Of a stretch of 64,000 nt of DNA, positions 28,686 to 39,094 are shown one piece after another. The notes under the pieces are model-generated. The model was not told where the DNA came from and ran no database searches. It was given only the letters and a program-made list of their open reading frames with translations. The position numbers and the translations under genes were made by a program. The first letter of the stretch is position 1. Each line of letters begins with the position of its first letter. This stretch comes from an uncultured Lachnospiraceae bacterium (lineage in GTDB: Bacteria; Bacillota; Clostridia; Lachnospirales; Lachnospiraceae): the NCBI GenBank assembly GCA_949743325.1, contig CATJTQ010000121.1, positions 1 through 64,000 of the forward strand, read 5' to 3'.

Positions 28686-30481
28686 TGGCACGAAACCGCT
28701 ATGATATTGATGAGACCTTAAACAAAGAATTTAATATGACATCAGTAAAACGACTTGGACACTACATAAAGCCATACAGCCATAATATAGTACTCGCTCT
28801 GCTTCTTAGAATAACGGCAAGCGCTGCCAGTATGCTTACCCCCATATTTCTTATGAAAATAATGGATATATATATTCCTATGGGCGAAGAAGGAATTCCT
28901 CATATAATCAAAATAAGTATTATAACACTTTTTCTTATGTTATATGTCTCTCTTGTAATATGTATTAAAACTAAACTTATGATGAAAAGCGGACAAGGAA
29001 TTATCCGTGATCTGAGGAGAGATATTTTTGAGCATTTACAAGAACTTCCGTTTGACTATTATGACAGCCGCCCTCACGGTAAAATTCAGGTAAGAGTTGT
29101 AAACTATATTAATAATTTAAGTGATCTGCTTTCTAATGGTATTGTAAATATTTTAGTAGATTTGGTAAGCATCGCTGTAATTTTAGTTTACATGTTCAGT
29201 ATTGATATTAGATTTACACTTATCACTCTTCTTGGAATGCCGATTCTTTTTACAGTAGTAATTATAGTTAAGAAAAAGCAGCGTGAAGCGTGGCAGAAAG
29301 CCAGCAGCAAACAATCAAATCTAAATGCATACATAGCAGAAAGCATAAACGGAATACGAGTAACGCAGTCATTTGTTAGAGAAAAAGAAAATGCAAAGAT
29401 ATTCAACAGAATGAGTGACAATTATCGTACAAGCTGGCTGAATGCAATTAAATTCAATTTAATTCTTCCCCCGACCGTTGATATGATTTCTATAATAACG
29501 ACCTCAATTATTTTTGTATTAGGCGTTTCATGGATAAGAGGCGGCTCAGAATTTATGACAGTGGGAATAATTACCGCATTCACCGGATATATCAGCCGTT
29601 TTTGGACTCCAATAACTAACTTGGGAAATTTTTATAATTCGTTGTTAACAGCCCTTTCTTATCTTGAACTTATTTTTGAGACCATAGATGAGCCGGTAGT
29701 TGTTAAGGATAAAGAAGGCGCTGTCACACTTCCTCCAATTGAAGGCAATATTGTATTTGACAATGTATCATTTTCTTATGAAGATAATATACCTATATTA
29801 AAAAATATCAGCTTTAAAGTAAAAAAAGGCGATTCATATGCAATTGTAGGTCCTACCGGAGCTGGAAAAACTACTATTATAAATTTAATAAGCAGATTTT
29901 ATAATTTAGACAAAGGGCATATTTTCATTGATGGATATGATATTGAAAATGTAACTATCAAATCCCTTCGAAAACAAATGGGAGTTATGCTGCAAGATAG
30001 TTTTATTTTTGCCGGAACTATAATGGATAATATCCGATACGGCAATAAAGAAGCTACAGATGAAGAAATAATAAACGCTGCAAAAATCGTTCAAGCACAT
30101 GACTTTATTATAAAAATGGAAAACGGTTATAATACTGTTGTAAATGAAAGGGGCAGCCGGTTGTCTATCGGACAGAGACAGCTAATTTCCTTTGCGAGAG
30201 CTCTCCTTGCCAATCCGCGAATTCTTATTTTAGATGAAGCAACATCAAGCATTGACACAGAAACTGAAATAGCCCTGCAAAAAGGATTGCTTGAACTTCT
30301 TAAAGGCAGAACCTCTTTTATTATAGCACATCGTCTGTCAACAATAAAAAATTCTACATGCATAATGTATATTGATGACGGAGAAATAGCAGAACAGGGG
30401 TCACATAACGAGCTTATTGCCAGAAGAGGAAAATACTATAAATTATATAAATCCCAATATCAATTTCTTGAACAGTCTTAA
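28685..30481 (+). CDS. ABC multidrug-type exporter subunit with canonical Walker B
   Basis: A 598-residue half transporter, partner of the previous gene. Six membrane segments are followed by an ATPase domain with Walker A GPTGAGKTT, an unusual signature LSIGQ and a canonical Walker B ILILDEATSSID including the catalytic Glu. The odd signature pairs with the degenerate Walker B of the partner to make one inactive site, while Glu here pairs with LSGGQ there to make one active site. The ATG overlaps the upstream stop (TAATG) after GGGAGGAG, so the subunits are coupled. A strong hairpin lies 10 bases downstream. Confidence 0.92.
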   Translation: MARNRYDIDETLNKEFNMTSVKRLGHYIKPYSHNIVLALLLRITASAASMLTPIFLMKIMDIYIPMGEEGIPHIIKISIITLFLMLYVSLVICIKTKLMMKSGQGIIRDLRRDIFEHLQELPFDYYDSRPHGKIQVRVVNYINNLSDLLSNGIVNILVDLVSIAVILVYMFSIDIRFTLITLLGMPILFTVVIIVKKKQREAWQKASSKQSNLNAYIAESINGIRVTQSFVREKENAKIFNRMSDNYRTSWLNAIKFNLILPPTVDMISIITTSIIFVLGVSWIRGGSEFMTVGIITAFTGYISRFWTPITNLGNFYNSLLTALSYLELIFETIDEPVVVKDKEGAVTLPPIEGNIVFDNVSFSYEDNIPILKNISFKVKKGDSYAIVGPTGAGKTTIINLISRFYNLDKGHIFIDGYDIENVTIKSLRKQMGVMLQDSFIFAGTIMDNIRYGNKEATDEEIINAAKIVQAHDFIIKMENGYNTVVNERGSRLSIGQRQLISFARALLANPRILILDEATSSIDTETEIALQKGLLELLKGRTSFIIAHRLSTIKNSTCIMYIDDGEIAEQGSHNELIARRGKYYKLYKSQYQFLEQS

Positions 30482-30490
30482 ATAATTGTA

Positions 30491-30553
30491 AAAAGGGATT
30501 GTCGGATAATTGAAATGTATAAAATACCATCAGTTACCGACAATCCCCTTTTT
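30491..30553. terminator. Bidirectional terminator between ABC exporter and GGDEF genes
   Basis: AAAAAGGGATTGTCGG and CCGACAATCCCCTTTTTT pair with one bulge, giving a stem of about 11 GC-containing pairs with A/T runs on the outside on both strands. The loop is long (about 31 bases). It serves the convergent genes on both sides. Confidence 0.8.
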
Positions 30554-30616
30554 TATGTTAAATTTTATGACAGTTACACAGTTACCTTAACCATCAAAGA
30601 ATTTCTCTACTTCTTA

Positions 30617-32176
30617 TTAATTAATATTTAAATTATTTATGTATGTATTTAAAAACTTTAAAAACTTATCTGTCATTTGAGGTTCAAAGATTTTCCCTCT
30701 CTGCTCTTTGATATAGTTATACGCCTGGCTGCTGCCGGATCTTTCTTCCTCCTCTACAAACTCTGTAACTAACCTAACTAATGTAACTTCAGCAGTCAGT
30801 TCTTTTCCTTTAAGCGCTCTGGGCCATCCTGAACCGTCATAATTTTCATGTGTACAATACATCCATTCTGATATTGGCGCAGTCTCTACAGTTATAAGCG
30901 CAATTTTCATTCCAAGCTGCGGATGTTTCTTTATTTCACGCCATTCTCTGTCACTGTACTCTTCCTGTTTATTATAAATTCTCTCTGGAACTACGCTGAG
31001 ACCAATATCCTGATATCTAGCCAGATAAACACATTGTTGTATTTTCTGAGGCGACCAGTTAAATGTAGCCGCAAAGTCAGAAACCATCTTTGACTTTCTA
31101 TCTATTCCCTCTCTAGTCAAAAATTTTCTTGAATATAGTATCTGCAGCATATCTTCAAATAAATTCTGCTTCTGCTTAAACTCACTTTTAACCGCATACA
31201 TCTTGGCATCTGCAGTCTCAAGAAGTCTATGCAGGCTCTGCGACATCTCTGATTTCTTAGCTGAACCTAATGAGATACTGGGAGGCAGGCATGTATCATT
31301 TTCTCTTGCCAGTCTTTCTGTAACTCTCTTACAATAATAATTAGCTCCCGCCCTTTTTGTATTAGGCATAAAAATAAAAAATTCATCTCCGCCGCATCTT
31401 GCAATTACACTTTCCTCATTTATTGCCTCTTCCTGTAAAATCTGTGCAATTTTACATAACAGCCAATCACCATGACGGTGTCCAAACATATCATTAGTAA
31501 ACTTCAAATTATTAACATCACCTACAACAAGTGAAATTGGAAGAAGAGTCTCATCTTTGTCTGCTCTGTCAAGAAGCTTAAAAAAGTATGAACGGCTGTG
31601 AACTTTCGTAAGACTGTCAAAATCATTTTCATGCTGCAGTCTCTCTTTTTCCTGCTCTGCATTTTTCTCTGCAACCTTCACTCTGTTTAGCTCTTCCCTA
31701 AGTCTTTCATTCTCCTTATAACTTTGATATATGGCTACAGTTATATTTAAAAATAATTCCATTTTCTCGTCAAAACTGTCTTTATCAATATCGCTATCAT
31801 TATCTCTGTAAGTAAATCCAACACAGTAGCCTATAACATCATCAAATACTTTTATTTCACGCTTCGCCGCCAACACTCTTTTATCTTTAATGAATATTTC
31901 AATCGTATTCCTTGTATCTGAACACCCTTTCAAAAACTCATCTATAAAATCAACAGCTTCTTTTCCGTCGTCTCCAAGAAACTCTTTTGTCAAACTCATA
32001 TCTGAGACAATGACATGATCTTTATTATAAATCCACAAAGACACCTCCTCTACTTCTGAAAACTCATTCTGCACAATTTGTATCTCGCCCATAATTACAC
32101 CTGCCTCCGTAAATAGCCAAAACGGATTTTCACAATTTATATAATAGCGCTTCGTCCGCTCCGCTGTTTTCTTCAT
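30617..32176 (-). CDS. GGDEF diguanylate cyclase with degenerate HD-GYP domain
   Basis: A 519-residue cytoplasmic signalling protein. Residues 1-140 are a sensor-like region, 150-185 a coiled coil, and 186-335 a GGDEF domain with the intact active motif RCGGDEF (262-266), so c-di-GMP synthesis is plausible. The RxxD inhibitory site is absent. Residues 350-519 resemble HD-GYP: YQDIGL, KHPQLGMKIA and HENYDGSGWP. The HD pair is QD, one His of the HHE motif is lost and GYP reads GWP, so phosphodiesterase activity is unlikely. An alternative start, ATG 32092, has GGAGG and AGGTG upstream and is better supported than 32176. Confidence 0.88.
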   Translation of the reverse strand: MKKTAERTKRYYINCENPFWLFTEAGVIMGEIQIVQNEFSEVEEVSLWIYNKDHVIVSDMSLTKEFLGDDGKEAVDFIDEFLKGCSDTRNTIEIFIKDKRVLAAKREIKVFDDVIGYCVGFTYRDNDSDIDKDSFDEKMELFLNITVAIYQSYKENERLREELNRVKVAEKNAEQEKERLQHENDFDSLTKVHSRSYFFKLLDRADKDETLLPISLVVGDVNNLKFTNDMFGHRHGDWLLCKIAQILQEEAINEESVIARCGGDEFFIFMPNTKRAGANYYCKRVTERLARENDTCLPPSISLGSAKKSEMSQSLHRLLETADAKMYAVKSEFKQKQNLFEDMLQILYSRKFLTREGIDRKSKMVSDFAATFNWSPQKIQQCVYLARYQDIGLSVVPERIYNKQEEYSDREWREIKKHPQLGMKIALITVETAPISEWMYCTHENYDGSGWPRALKGKELTAEVTLVRLVTEFVEEEERSGSSQAYNYIKEQRGKIFEPQMTDKFLKFLNTYINNLNIN

Positions 32177-32291
32177 GTCTCTAATTTCTTTTCTTCGTCA
32201 CTTATTTATTTAACAAATATTATACATTAAATTATAAAATAACACAATATTTTGTGCAAATTTTATTAAAATTATATTTGAAAACAAAAAA

Positions 32292-32355
32292 ATCCTGTGA
32301 GTAATTGGAAAAATAAAAACTTTTACGTTATTATTTTAACTATTTCTCACAGGAT
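32292..32355 (-). terminator. ftsH terminator
   Basis: ATCCTGTGAG (32292-32301) and CTCACAGGAT (32346-32355) form a perfect 10-bp stem with a 44-base loop. On the minus strand it is followed by a run of T. The plus-strand side also has T residues, so it could work in both directions. Confidence 0.75.
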
Positions 32356-32367
32356 ATAATACTTTTT

Positions 32368-34305
32368 TTATTTATTTTCTAATTCTTGTTCTGTATAGTC
32401 TGAAGCTTTATTATCTTCAGTCTCATCATCAGAAACATTTCCTTTTATACGATTAAATATTTCCATAAATTCTTTGCCGGTAATTGTCTCCTTATCATAT
32501 AAATATTTTGCAATCTCATCAAGACATTCTCTATTATCTAACAGAAGCTGTTTTGATTTTTCATAATGAGAACTTAAAATTCCCATAACTTCTCTATCTA
32601 CTTCGGCAACAGTAGCCTCTCCGCAGTCTCTTACTCTTCTGGCTTCAAGATATTGATCCTCCACAGTCTCCAACGCCATTAGTCCAAACTTTTCTGACAT
32701 ACCATATTGTGTAATCATTGACCTGGCAATTGAAGTTGCTCTCTCAATATCATTTGCAGCACCTGTTGTAACTGTATCAAACACTATTTCTTCAGCTGCG
32801 CGGCCAGCCAAAAGTGTGAGAAGCTGACTCTCCAGTTCAGCCTTAGTGCGAAGATATTTCTCTTCTTCGGGAACCTGCATAACATAACCTAATGTACCCA
32901 TAGTCCTAGGAACGATTGTTATTTTCTGAACCGGCTCTGAATTTTTTGTCAGAGCTGTTACAAGCGCATGGCCAACTTCATGATAAGATACTGTTCTCTT
33001 TTCCTGTTCGCTTAATATCCTATCTTTTTTCTCTTTTCCTGCAATTACAACTTCAACAGATTCAAATAAATCTTCCTGAGAAACAACCTTTCTGCCGCAT
33101 TTTACAGCATTAATTGCCGCCTCATTTATCATATTGGCGAGATCAGAGCCAACAGCGCCGCTTGTCGCCAACGCAATTTCCTCTAAGTCTACCGTATCAT
33201 CTAATAATACGTCTTTTGAGTGAACTTTAAGAGTATCAAGTCTTCCTTTTAGATCAGGTTTATCAACAATAATTCTTCTGTCAAATCTCCCTGGTCTTAA
33301 CAGTGCTTTATCAAGTACATCAGGTCTGTTAGTTGCAGCTAATATAAGCAGACCTTTCGATGAATCAAAACCATCCATCTCTGCAAGAAGCTGGTTTAAT
33401 GTCTGTTCACGCTCATCATTTCCACCATATCGGCTGTCACGGCTTTTTCCGATTGCATCAATCTCATCTATAAAGATAATACAAGGAGCTGAATTTTGAG
33501 CCTGTTTAAATAAATCGCGAACTCTTGACGCACCGACTCCAACAAACATTTCCACAAAATCAGAACCTGACAATGAGAAAAACGGAACTTTCGCTTCACC
33601 AGCAACCGCTTTCGCCAAAAGAGTCTTACCTGTTCCCGGAGGTCCTACTAGCAGCGCTCCTTTAGGAAGTTTAGCGCCAATTTTTACATATTTTCCCGGA
33701 TTATGAAGGAAATCAACTACTTCCTGCAAAGATTCTTTTGCCTCGTCCTGACCTGCCACATCTTTAAATGTTACACCTGTAGACTTCTCAACATATACCT
33801 TCGCATTACTCTTTCCAACACCCATAACTCCGCCGCCGCTCTTTGACATTCTTCTCATCAGCAGACTGAAGAAAATCCAAATTACAACTACAGGCAGAAC
33901 ATAGATCAATATAAAATCTATAATAGTAGACCTTGAATCCGGAATTTTAGCATTGTACTCTATTCCTTTTTCTTTTAATGTAGGCAGCAAATCCTCATCA
34001 TATATATATCCTGTATAATATTTCATACTGCCTATTGCGCCGGTCGGCTGCTTTTTAGGCTGAATAATAATCTGATTTGAAGCAATCTGCACACTTTTTA
34101 TTTCATCTTCCTCAAGCATCTCCCAAAATTCATCATAAGTAATTTCTTCTGTACTTGCCTTCTCATAAAAACTGCTGAATATTGTCATAGCAATCAGCGT
34201 AAATAATGCCAGAAGAAGGAATATAAATATCGTCTGCTTATTATTTGGTCTTTTATCATTCTGATTATTATTTCCATTTTTATTATTTTTTTGATAATCT
34301 TCCAT
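32368..34305 (-). CDS. ftsH: ATP-dependent zinc metalloprotease FtsH
   Basis: A 645-residue membrane AAA+ protease of usual length. Two membrane helices (about 24-46 and 127-150) flank an extracytoplasmic loop. The AAA domain has Walker A GPPGTGKT (221-228), Walker [12 protein letters not shown] and the second region of homology RPGRFDR. The zinc-binding HEVGH lies at 442-446. It degrades misfolded membrane proteins and short-lived regulators. The N-terminus before the first helix is unusually rich in Asn ([17 protein letters not shown]). AAGGAGG lies directly before the ATG. It is monocistronic, diverging from pyrG. Confidence 0.97.
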   Translation of the reverse strand: MEDYQKNNKNGNNNQNDKRPNNKQTIFIFLLLALFTLIAMTIFSSFYEKASTEEITYDEFWEMLEEDEIKSVQIASNQIIIQPKKQPTGAIGSMKYYTGYIYDEDLLPTLKEKGIEYNAKIPDSRSTIIDFILIYVLPVVVIWIFFSLLMRRMSKSGGGVMGVGKSNAKVYVEKSTGVTFKDVAGQDEAKESLQEVVDFLHNPGKYVKIGAKLPKGALLVGPPGTGKTLLAKAVAGEAKVPFFSLSGSDFVEMFVGVGASRVRDLFKQAQNSAPCIIFIDEIDAIGKSRDSRYGGNDEREQTLNQLLAEMDGFDSSKGLLILAATNRPDVLDKALLRPGRFDRRIIVDKPDLKGRLDTLKVHSKDVLLDDTVDLEEIALATSGAVGSDLANMINEAAINAVKCGRKVVSQEDLFESVEVVIAGKEKKDRILSEQEKRTVSYHEVGHALVTALTKNSEPVQKITIVPRTMGTLGYVMQVPEEEKYLRTKAELESQLLTLLAGRAAEEIVFDTVTTGAANDIERATSIARSMITQYGMSEKFGLMALETVEDQYLEARRVRDCGEATVAEVDREVMGILSSHYEKSKQLLLDNRECLDEIAKYLYDKETITGKEFMEIFNRIKGNVSDDETEDNKASDYTEQELENK

Positions 34306-34530
34306 TCTTTCCTCCTTAGAATATTTTTAAGAAATATCTTAAATACATAAGACTCATTATAATTAATGACTGCATATAAATCAAGACTTTATTATGTGAA
34401 AAAATTTTGAATATATTATATAAATTAAAATTTGCAGTCAAATTTTTTAAAAAATCAGTGGATTTTTATTTTTATTCATTGTATAATATAAGAATTGTAA
34501 CGCGTAAAGACAAAGGAGGGCTTTTATTTC

Positions 34531-36144
34531 ATGGCAGTTAAATATGTATTTGTTACCGGTGGTGTTGTATCAGGATTAGGAAAAGGAATTACTGCTGCAT
34601 CGTTAGGACGTCTGCTGAAAGCCAGAGGCTATCATGTAACTATGCAGAAATTTGATCCGTATATCAATATTGACCCAGGAACAATGAATCCAATTCAGCA
34701 TGGAGAAGTTTTTGTAACAGATGACGGAACTGAAACAGATTTGGATCTTGGTCACTATGAGAGATTTATAGATGAAAATCTTAACCGCAATTCTAATGTA
34801 ACAACTGGTAAAATTTATTGGTCTGTCCTCCAGAAAGAACGAAGAGGTGACTTCGGCGGAGGAACAGTACAAGTTATTCCTCATATCACTAATGAAATTC
34901 AAAGTCGTTTTTACAGAAATGTTTCTGACGACAATATCCATATTGCTATTATAGAAGTCGGCGGTACTGTTGGCGATATTGAAAGTCAGCCTTTCTTAGA
35001 GGCAATTCGCCAGTTCCAGCACAAAGTCGGCAGAGAAAATGCAATTTTAATACATGTAACTTTAATTCCTTATCTCAAAGCATCTCAGGAAATGAAGACA
35101 AAACCTACTCAGGCCAGTGTAAAAGAATTACAGGGAATGGGAATTCAACCGGACATTATTGTGTGCCGCTCTGAATACCCTCTTGAAGATGGATTAAAAG
35201 ATAAAATTGCTTTATTCTGCAATGTACCTCAAGAACACGTTCTTCAAAATCTTGATGTAGAATATTTATATGAAGCTCCTTTAGCGATGGAAGATGAAAA
35301 ACTTGCAAAAGTTGCATGTGAATGTCTGAAACTTGACTGCCCGGAACCTGACTTAGATGACTGGAAAAATATGGTACAGGCATTAAAAAATCCTACTTCA
35401 GATGTAACTATTGCGCTTGTCGGAAAATACATACAGCTTCACGACGCATATATAAGTGTTGTTGAGGCTCTTAAACATGGCGGTATAGCCTCGAAAGCAA
35501 CCGTAAATATTGAATGGATTGATTCTGAGCTTGTCAATGATGACAATGCTGCCGAATTACTAAAAAATGTTGATGGTATTTTAATTCCTGGAGGTTTTGG
35601 AGACAGAGGAACGGATGGAAAAATTTCTTCTATTAAATATGCCCGAACTTCAAAAAAACCGTTTTTAGGTCTATGCCTTGGTATGCAGCTTTCAATAGTT
35701 GAATTTTCCCGTAATGTTGTCGGTTATAAGGATGCACACAGCGTTGAGCTTGCTCCTAACACAACCCATCCAGTTATCCACTTAATGCCTGAACAAGACG
35801 GTATAGAAGATATAGGCGGAACTTTAAGGCTGGGCTCATATCCTTGCATACTTAAAGAAGATTCAATAGCTTATCAATTATATGGTGAAAAAACTATCCA
35901 TGAAAGACACCGACACCGCTACGAAGTAAATAATGACTACCGCAATGATTTAACAGATAATGGTATGATTTTATCAGGTATATCACCTGACGGAAGAATA
36001 GTGGAGATGATCGAGTTAAAAGACCACCCATGGTTTATAGCAACTCAGGCGCACCCTGAATTAAAATCAAGACCTAACCGTCCGCACCCATTATTTAAAG
36101 GTTTTATAGAAGCCGCAATTAAAGAGAAACAATCAAAATCTTAA
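34531..36144 (+). CDS. pyrG: CTP synthase
   Basis: A 537-residue enzyme that aminates UTP to CTP using glutamine and ATP. The N-terminal synthetase domain starts [16 protein letters not shown] with the ATP loop, and has the conserved [13 protein letters not shown]. The C-terminal glutaminase carries Cys382 (LGLCLGMQ), His508 and Glu510 (AQAHPEL). The ATG follows AAAGGAGGG. A TATAAT at 34482-34487 is the likely -10 box, but no good -35 box is seen. I found no G-run at the likely start site of the kind needed for Bacillus-type reiterative attenuation. Confidence 0.97.
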   Translation: MAVKYVFVTGGVVSGLGKGITAASLGRLLKARGYHVTMQKFDPYINIDPGTMNPIQHGEVFVTDDGTETDLDLGHYERFIDENLNRNSNVTTGKIYWSVLQKERRGDFGGGTVQVIPHITNEIQSRFYRNVSDDNIHIAIIEVGGTVGDIESQPFLEAIRQFQHKVGRENAILIHVTLIPYLKASQEMKTKPTQASVKELQGMGIQPDIIVCRSEYPLEDGLKDKIALFCNVPQEHVLQNLDVEYLYEAPLAMEDEKLAKVACECLKLDCPEPDLDDWKNMVQALKNPTSDVTIALVGKYIQLHDAYISVVEALKHGGIASKATVNIEWIDSELVNDDNAAELLKNVDGILIPGGFGDRGTDGKISSIKYARTSKKPFLGLCLGMQLSIVEFSRNVVGYKDAHSVELAPNTTHPVIHLMPEQDGIEDIGGTLRLGSYPCILKEDSIAYQLYGEKTIHERHRHRYEVNNDYRNDLTDNGMILSGISPDGRIVEMIELKDHPWFIATQAHPELKSRPNRPHPLFKGFIEAAIKEKQSKS

Positions 36145-36204
36145 AGATATTTTAAGCAAAATTCTGTTCTGTACCAACTTCCGTTTTAAGAGTTGGATAA
36201 AATT

Positions 36205-36242
36205 AATCCCCAAACTATATATCTCCGTATAGTCTGGGGATT
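36205..36242. terminator. Terminator between convergent pyrG and yfcE-like genes
   Basis: AATCCCCA (36205-36212) pairs with TGGGGATT (36235-36242); an inner ACTATA/TATAGT arm extends the stem after one mismatch. A T-rich stretch follows on the plus strand. Confidence 0.75.
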
Positions 36243-36261
36243 CTTTAAATATATTCCATTC

Positions 36262-36756
36262 TTAAACATCAAGAAAATGTATTTTTAAATTTACACTGTC
36301 ATCTTTTCCTGTCTCGTCAATTTCCATTGTACAGTAACTGCACTTTTTACCCTCCTGCCTTGGATATGACAAGCTTCCCGGATTCACTAAATAATATCCT
36401 TTTTCTTTCTTTATTATAGGTCTGTGCGTATGACCAAAGAAAACTAAATCAAACTCTCTTTGTATTGCAACTCTGCGAAGTTCCTGCATACCAACGCTAA
36501 CATAATAATAATGTCCATGCGTAAGCAAAATATTATGTTTTCCTATCTTAAGTTCTCTCTCTTTTGGAAACTGTGAAAAAAAGTCATTATTTCCCTGAAC
36601 AAACTCTATTGGACAACCAGCAGCTCTGCTTAAAAATACTTCACTTCCCTCTGAATCACCAAGATGGAAAACCATATCAAATTGTTTTTCTTTTTCAATG
36701 ACCTTCTCAAAATTCTCATTTTTTCTATGTGTATCGCTTACTATTAAAATTCTCAT
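36262..36756 (-). CDS. YfcE/MJ0936-type metallophosphodiesterase
   Basis: A 164-residue calcineurin-like phosphoesterase. All metal-binding motifs are present in order: DTH near residue 8, GDSEG near 34, GNND near 56, THGH near 81 and GHTH near 107. Family members hydrolyse phosphodiesters; the natural substrate is not known. The ATG at 36756 follows GGGGAGTTT; the longer reading from 36780 would lie inside rdgB. It begins 14 bases after the rdgB stop, a very common pairing in Firmicutes. Confidence 0.92.
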   Translation of the reverse strand: MRILIVSDTHRKNENFEKVIEKEKQFDMVFHLGDSEGSEVFLSRAAGCPIEFVQGNNDFFSQFPKERELKIGKHNILLTHGHYYYVSVGMQELRRVAIQREFDLVFFGHTHRPIIKKEKGYYLVNPGSLSYPRQEGKKCSYCTMEIDETGKDDSVNLKIHFLDV

Positions 36757-36770
36757 AAACTCCCCATCCC

Positions 36771-37367
36771 CTACAACCATTTTTTAAGATGTTTTTTCAT
36801 CTCTTTTAATGCCTTTCCTCTGTGACTCACTTCGTTTTTCTGCTCAGGTGTAAGCTCGGCAGAATAACATGAAAATTCAGGAACATAAAATATTGGGTCA
36901 TATCCAAAACCATTTTCCCCACTAATCTCATAGCCAATAATTCCTTCTATTGTCGCCCTAGTTGAAACGCTTGTTCCATCAGGAAACACAGCGCAAATAG
37001 CACATACAAATCTGGCTGTTCTCTGACTTTTTGGCACATCCTTTAATTTATCTAATATAGCATTATTTTTTATATCATATGATGTATCTTCCCCCATAAA
37101 CCTCGAAGAATATACCCCCGGCGCCTTGTCAAGATAATCTATTTCCAAACCGGAATCATCTGCCAAAACAATACAATTATCAGTAATTTTACTTATTGCA
37201 GATGCTTTGATTTGAGCATTTTCCTCAAAGGTTTTACCATCTTCCGCTATATCAATTTGGATACCCGCCTCTTTCATTGAAATAACTTCTACTTCTAAAT
37301 CTGATAAAATCATTCTAATTTCTTTCATTTTATCCTCATTGCCCGTTGCAAAAATAATTTTATCCAT
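36771..37367 (-). CDS. rdgB: XTP/dITP diphosphatase (RdgB/HAM1)
   Basis: A 198-residue house-cleaning nucleotide pyrophosphatase. It starts with the substrate loop FATGNEDKMKEI, has LADDSGLEIDYL with the metal-binding acidic pair, and the C-terminal GFGYDPIF and SHRGKAL motifs. It removes inosine and xanthosine triphosphates, preventing their incorporation. It is part of the minus-strand series RlmL-like methyltransferase, C1 protease, rdgB, yfcE-like, with a 17-base gap to the protease gene upstream. Confidence 0.96.
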   Translation of the reverse strand: MDKIIFATGNEDKMKEIRMILSDLEVEVISMKEAGIQIDIAEDGKTFEENAQIKASAISKITDNCIVLADDSGLEIDYLDKAPGVYSSRFMGEDTSYDIKNNAILDKLKDVPKSQRTARFVCAICAVFPDGTSVSTRATIEGIIGYEISGENGFGYDPIFYVPEFSCYSAELTPEQKNEVSHRGKALKEMKKHLKKWL

Positions 37368-37384
37368 AGCATACTCTCTCTTTC

Positions 37385-39094
37385 TTACTTCACAAAATCA
37401 GTATATATTTTCATACATACATTGCAGTTATAATCATTCTCTACGTTTATCCAGTTGTCACCATATGGACTTAAATACCCCTCTCCATCTGACAAATCAA
37501 CTGTCTCACAACGCCCCTGAACCGAATATTCTACTGCCACAGGATGTACTGAATTAGGAGTATAAATCCTTATAACAATTGCAAACTTCTGTCCTACTTC
37601 AACATAAAAATCATGACTTAAATCAATTGTATAAAATCCCGCATTATTCAATGTACCCATTGCGGCAAGCTCACCTGAATTTAAAGAATCCTCACCATCA
37701 AAATTCGCCACTTTATATATTTCATAAGAAGTATTTTCATCTGTAGCATATATTCCTACTGACTTAATGTTTTCATTATTCTGCGCTGTAAAGACATTTG
37801 CGTAATAACATGTTTCCTTTCCATAGCCAATCTGACCTACCCATCCGCACAGATCTGTCTGATACATATTATCGTAATTATCAGTATCTTCAATTCTGGA
37901 ATATACAACACTTTGATTACCTACTCTGCTGTCCTCATACGAAATATAGAATACTCCGCTTTCGCCAAAGCTTTCTCCCCAGCTGTTTTGACAAATAAAG
38001 GCTCCATTATTGTGCGGCTGAACGGTAAAGTTCTCTTTAGGATAATCGTCATCCCACCCGATAATAATAACCTCATGATTAGGGTTTTCATCTCCTAAAT
38101 AACAATATGCATAATTCTCTCTATTGTAAAACTTTGATCGGCTTGTGGAACTTCTGAGCGATGTATATATTGAAGTCTGCACAGCGCCATTTTTAAATAC
38201 AGCTTCCTTAATTTTATCTATATTTTTATTCTTTATCACTTGAATTTCCTGAACATGTTTTACTGCTGCCAACCCATCAGGCGACTGCATATCACCATAT
38301 GGATCTGCGCTCTCAAGAACAGGTCCCTGCCATGACAATAAATATGCCATAGACATTGTATACTCCCCTCCCTCATTTACATTTTTTGTAAAACTGTTTT
38401 TAAGCGCCATATGCTCTGCTGCAAAATATACTTCTTCCTCTGGTCTAAGTGATGTCTCTAACGCTGAAATAGCTGCCACTGCCCAACACGTGCTGTTATT
38501 ACCCTGATTTTTTACCGCAGTATCACGACGCACATCTTTTAAATTATAATAAGCTGGTAATATTTTATCCTCCCATACAGTTGCATAATCTACGGTGTTT
38601 GTCTGTACATCCCAATAACATTCATATCCAAAATTATCAATAATTACAGATGATGCAATAAACATTTTCCCCTCTACTACTTCTATGGCATCTTTCATTT
38701 CCATCTGTACATCATTTAAAAAATATAAATCCGGACTATCTTTGTAAAATTTCAGCACTGTATCTTTTTTCTGAAGTATAAGTTCATTTTCTTCATAATA
38801 ATTTTGAGCACAGTTAAAACATTCTGTTATCTTATTTGCAGGCACCATAAGTTCCATATTGCGATTCATATAAAAATCACCTGTAACCGCCTGTCCGTCA
38901 ACATATACATATAACGGCTTTGTATTTACATCCCAACATATATAAGAATTCCATACAGAAGAATCATAAAATCCATCGCCGCCAAACTTTATTGTATATC
39001 CTTTAGCGTCAACATCAGCCCATATACTGCACATAATGAACAGCAATGCACAAAAAGATACTATTCTAATCAATGAAAATATATAACGTCTCAA
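37385..39094 (-). CDS. Secreted papain-like (C1) cysteine protease
   Basis: A 569-residue exported protein. Residues 1-30 form a signal peptide (hydrophobic core FSLIRIVSFCALLFIMC). Residues 55-175 contain repeated hydrophobic beta segments (LYVYVDGQAV, ELMVPANKI, MFIASSVIIDNFG) that recall the copper-amine-oxidase N-terminal-like domain. The peptidase domain has Gln197, Cys203 (QGNNSTCWA), His340 (NHEVIIIGWDDD) and Asn370 (CQNSWG). Residues 400-569 form a beta-rich C-terminal domain like that found in other bacterial C1 peptidases. The TTG start (AGGAGAGTAAA before it) overlaps the upstream methyltransferase stop by four bases. Substrates are unknown. Confidence 0.87.
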   Translation of the reverse strand: MRRYIFSLIRIVSFCALLFIMCSIWADVDAKGYTIKFGGDGFYDSSVWNSYICWDVNTKPLYVYVDGQAVTGDFYMNRNMELMVPANKITECFNCAQNYYEENELILQKKDTVLKFYKDSPDLYFLNDVQMEMKDAIEVVEGKMFIASSVIIDNFGYECYWDVQTNTVDYATVWEDKILPAYYNLKDVRRDTAVKNQGNNSTCWAVAAISALETSLRPEEEVYFAAEHMALKNSFTKNVNEGGEYTMSMAYLLSWQGPVLESADPYGDMQSPDGLAAVKHVQEIQVIKNKNIDKIKEAVFKNGAVQTSIYTSLRSSTSRSKFYNRENYAYCYLGDENPNHEVIIIGWDDDYPKENFTVQPHNNGAFICQNSWGESFGESGVFYISYEDSRVGNQSVVYSRIEDTDNYDNMYQTDLCGWVGQIGYGKETCYYANVFTAQNNENIKSVGIYATDENTSYEIYKVANFDGEDSLNSGELAAMGTLNNAGFYTIDLSHDFYVEVGQKFAIVIRIYTPNSVHPVAVEYSVQGRCETVDLSDGEGYLSPYGDNWINVENDYNCNVCMKIYTDFVK

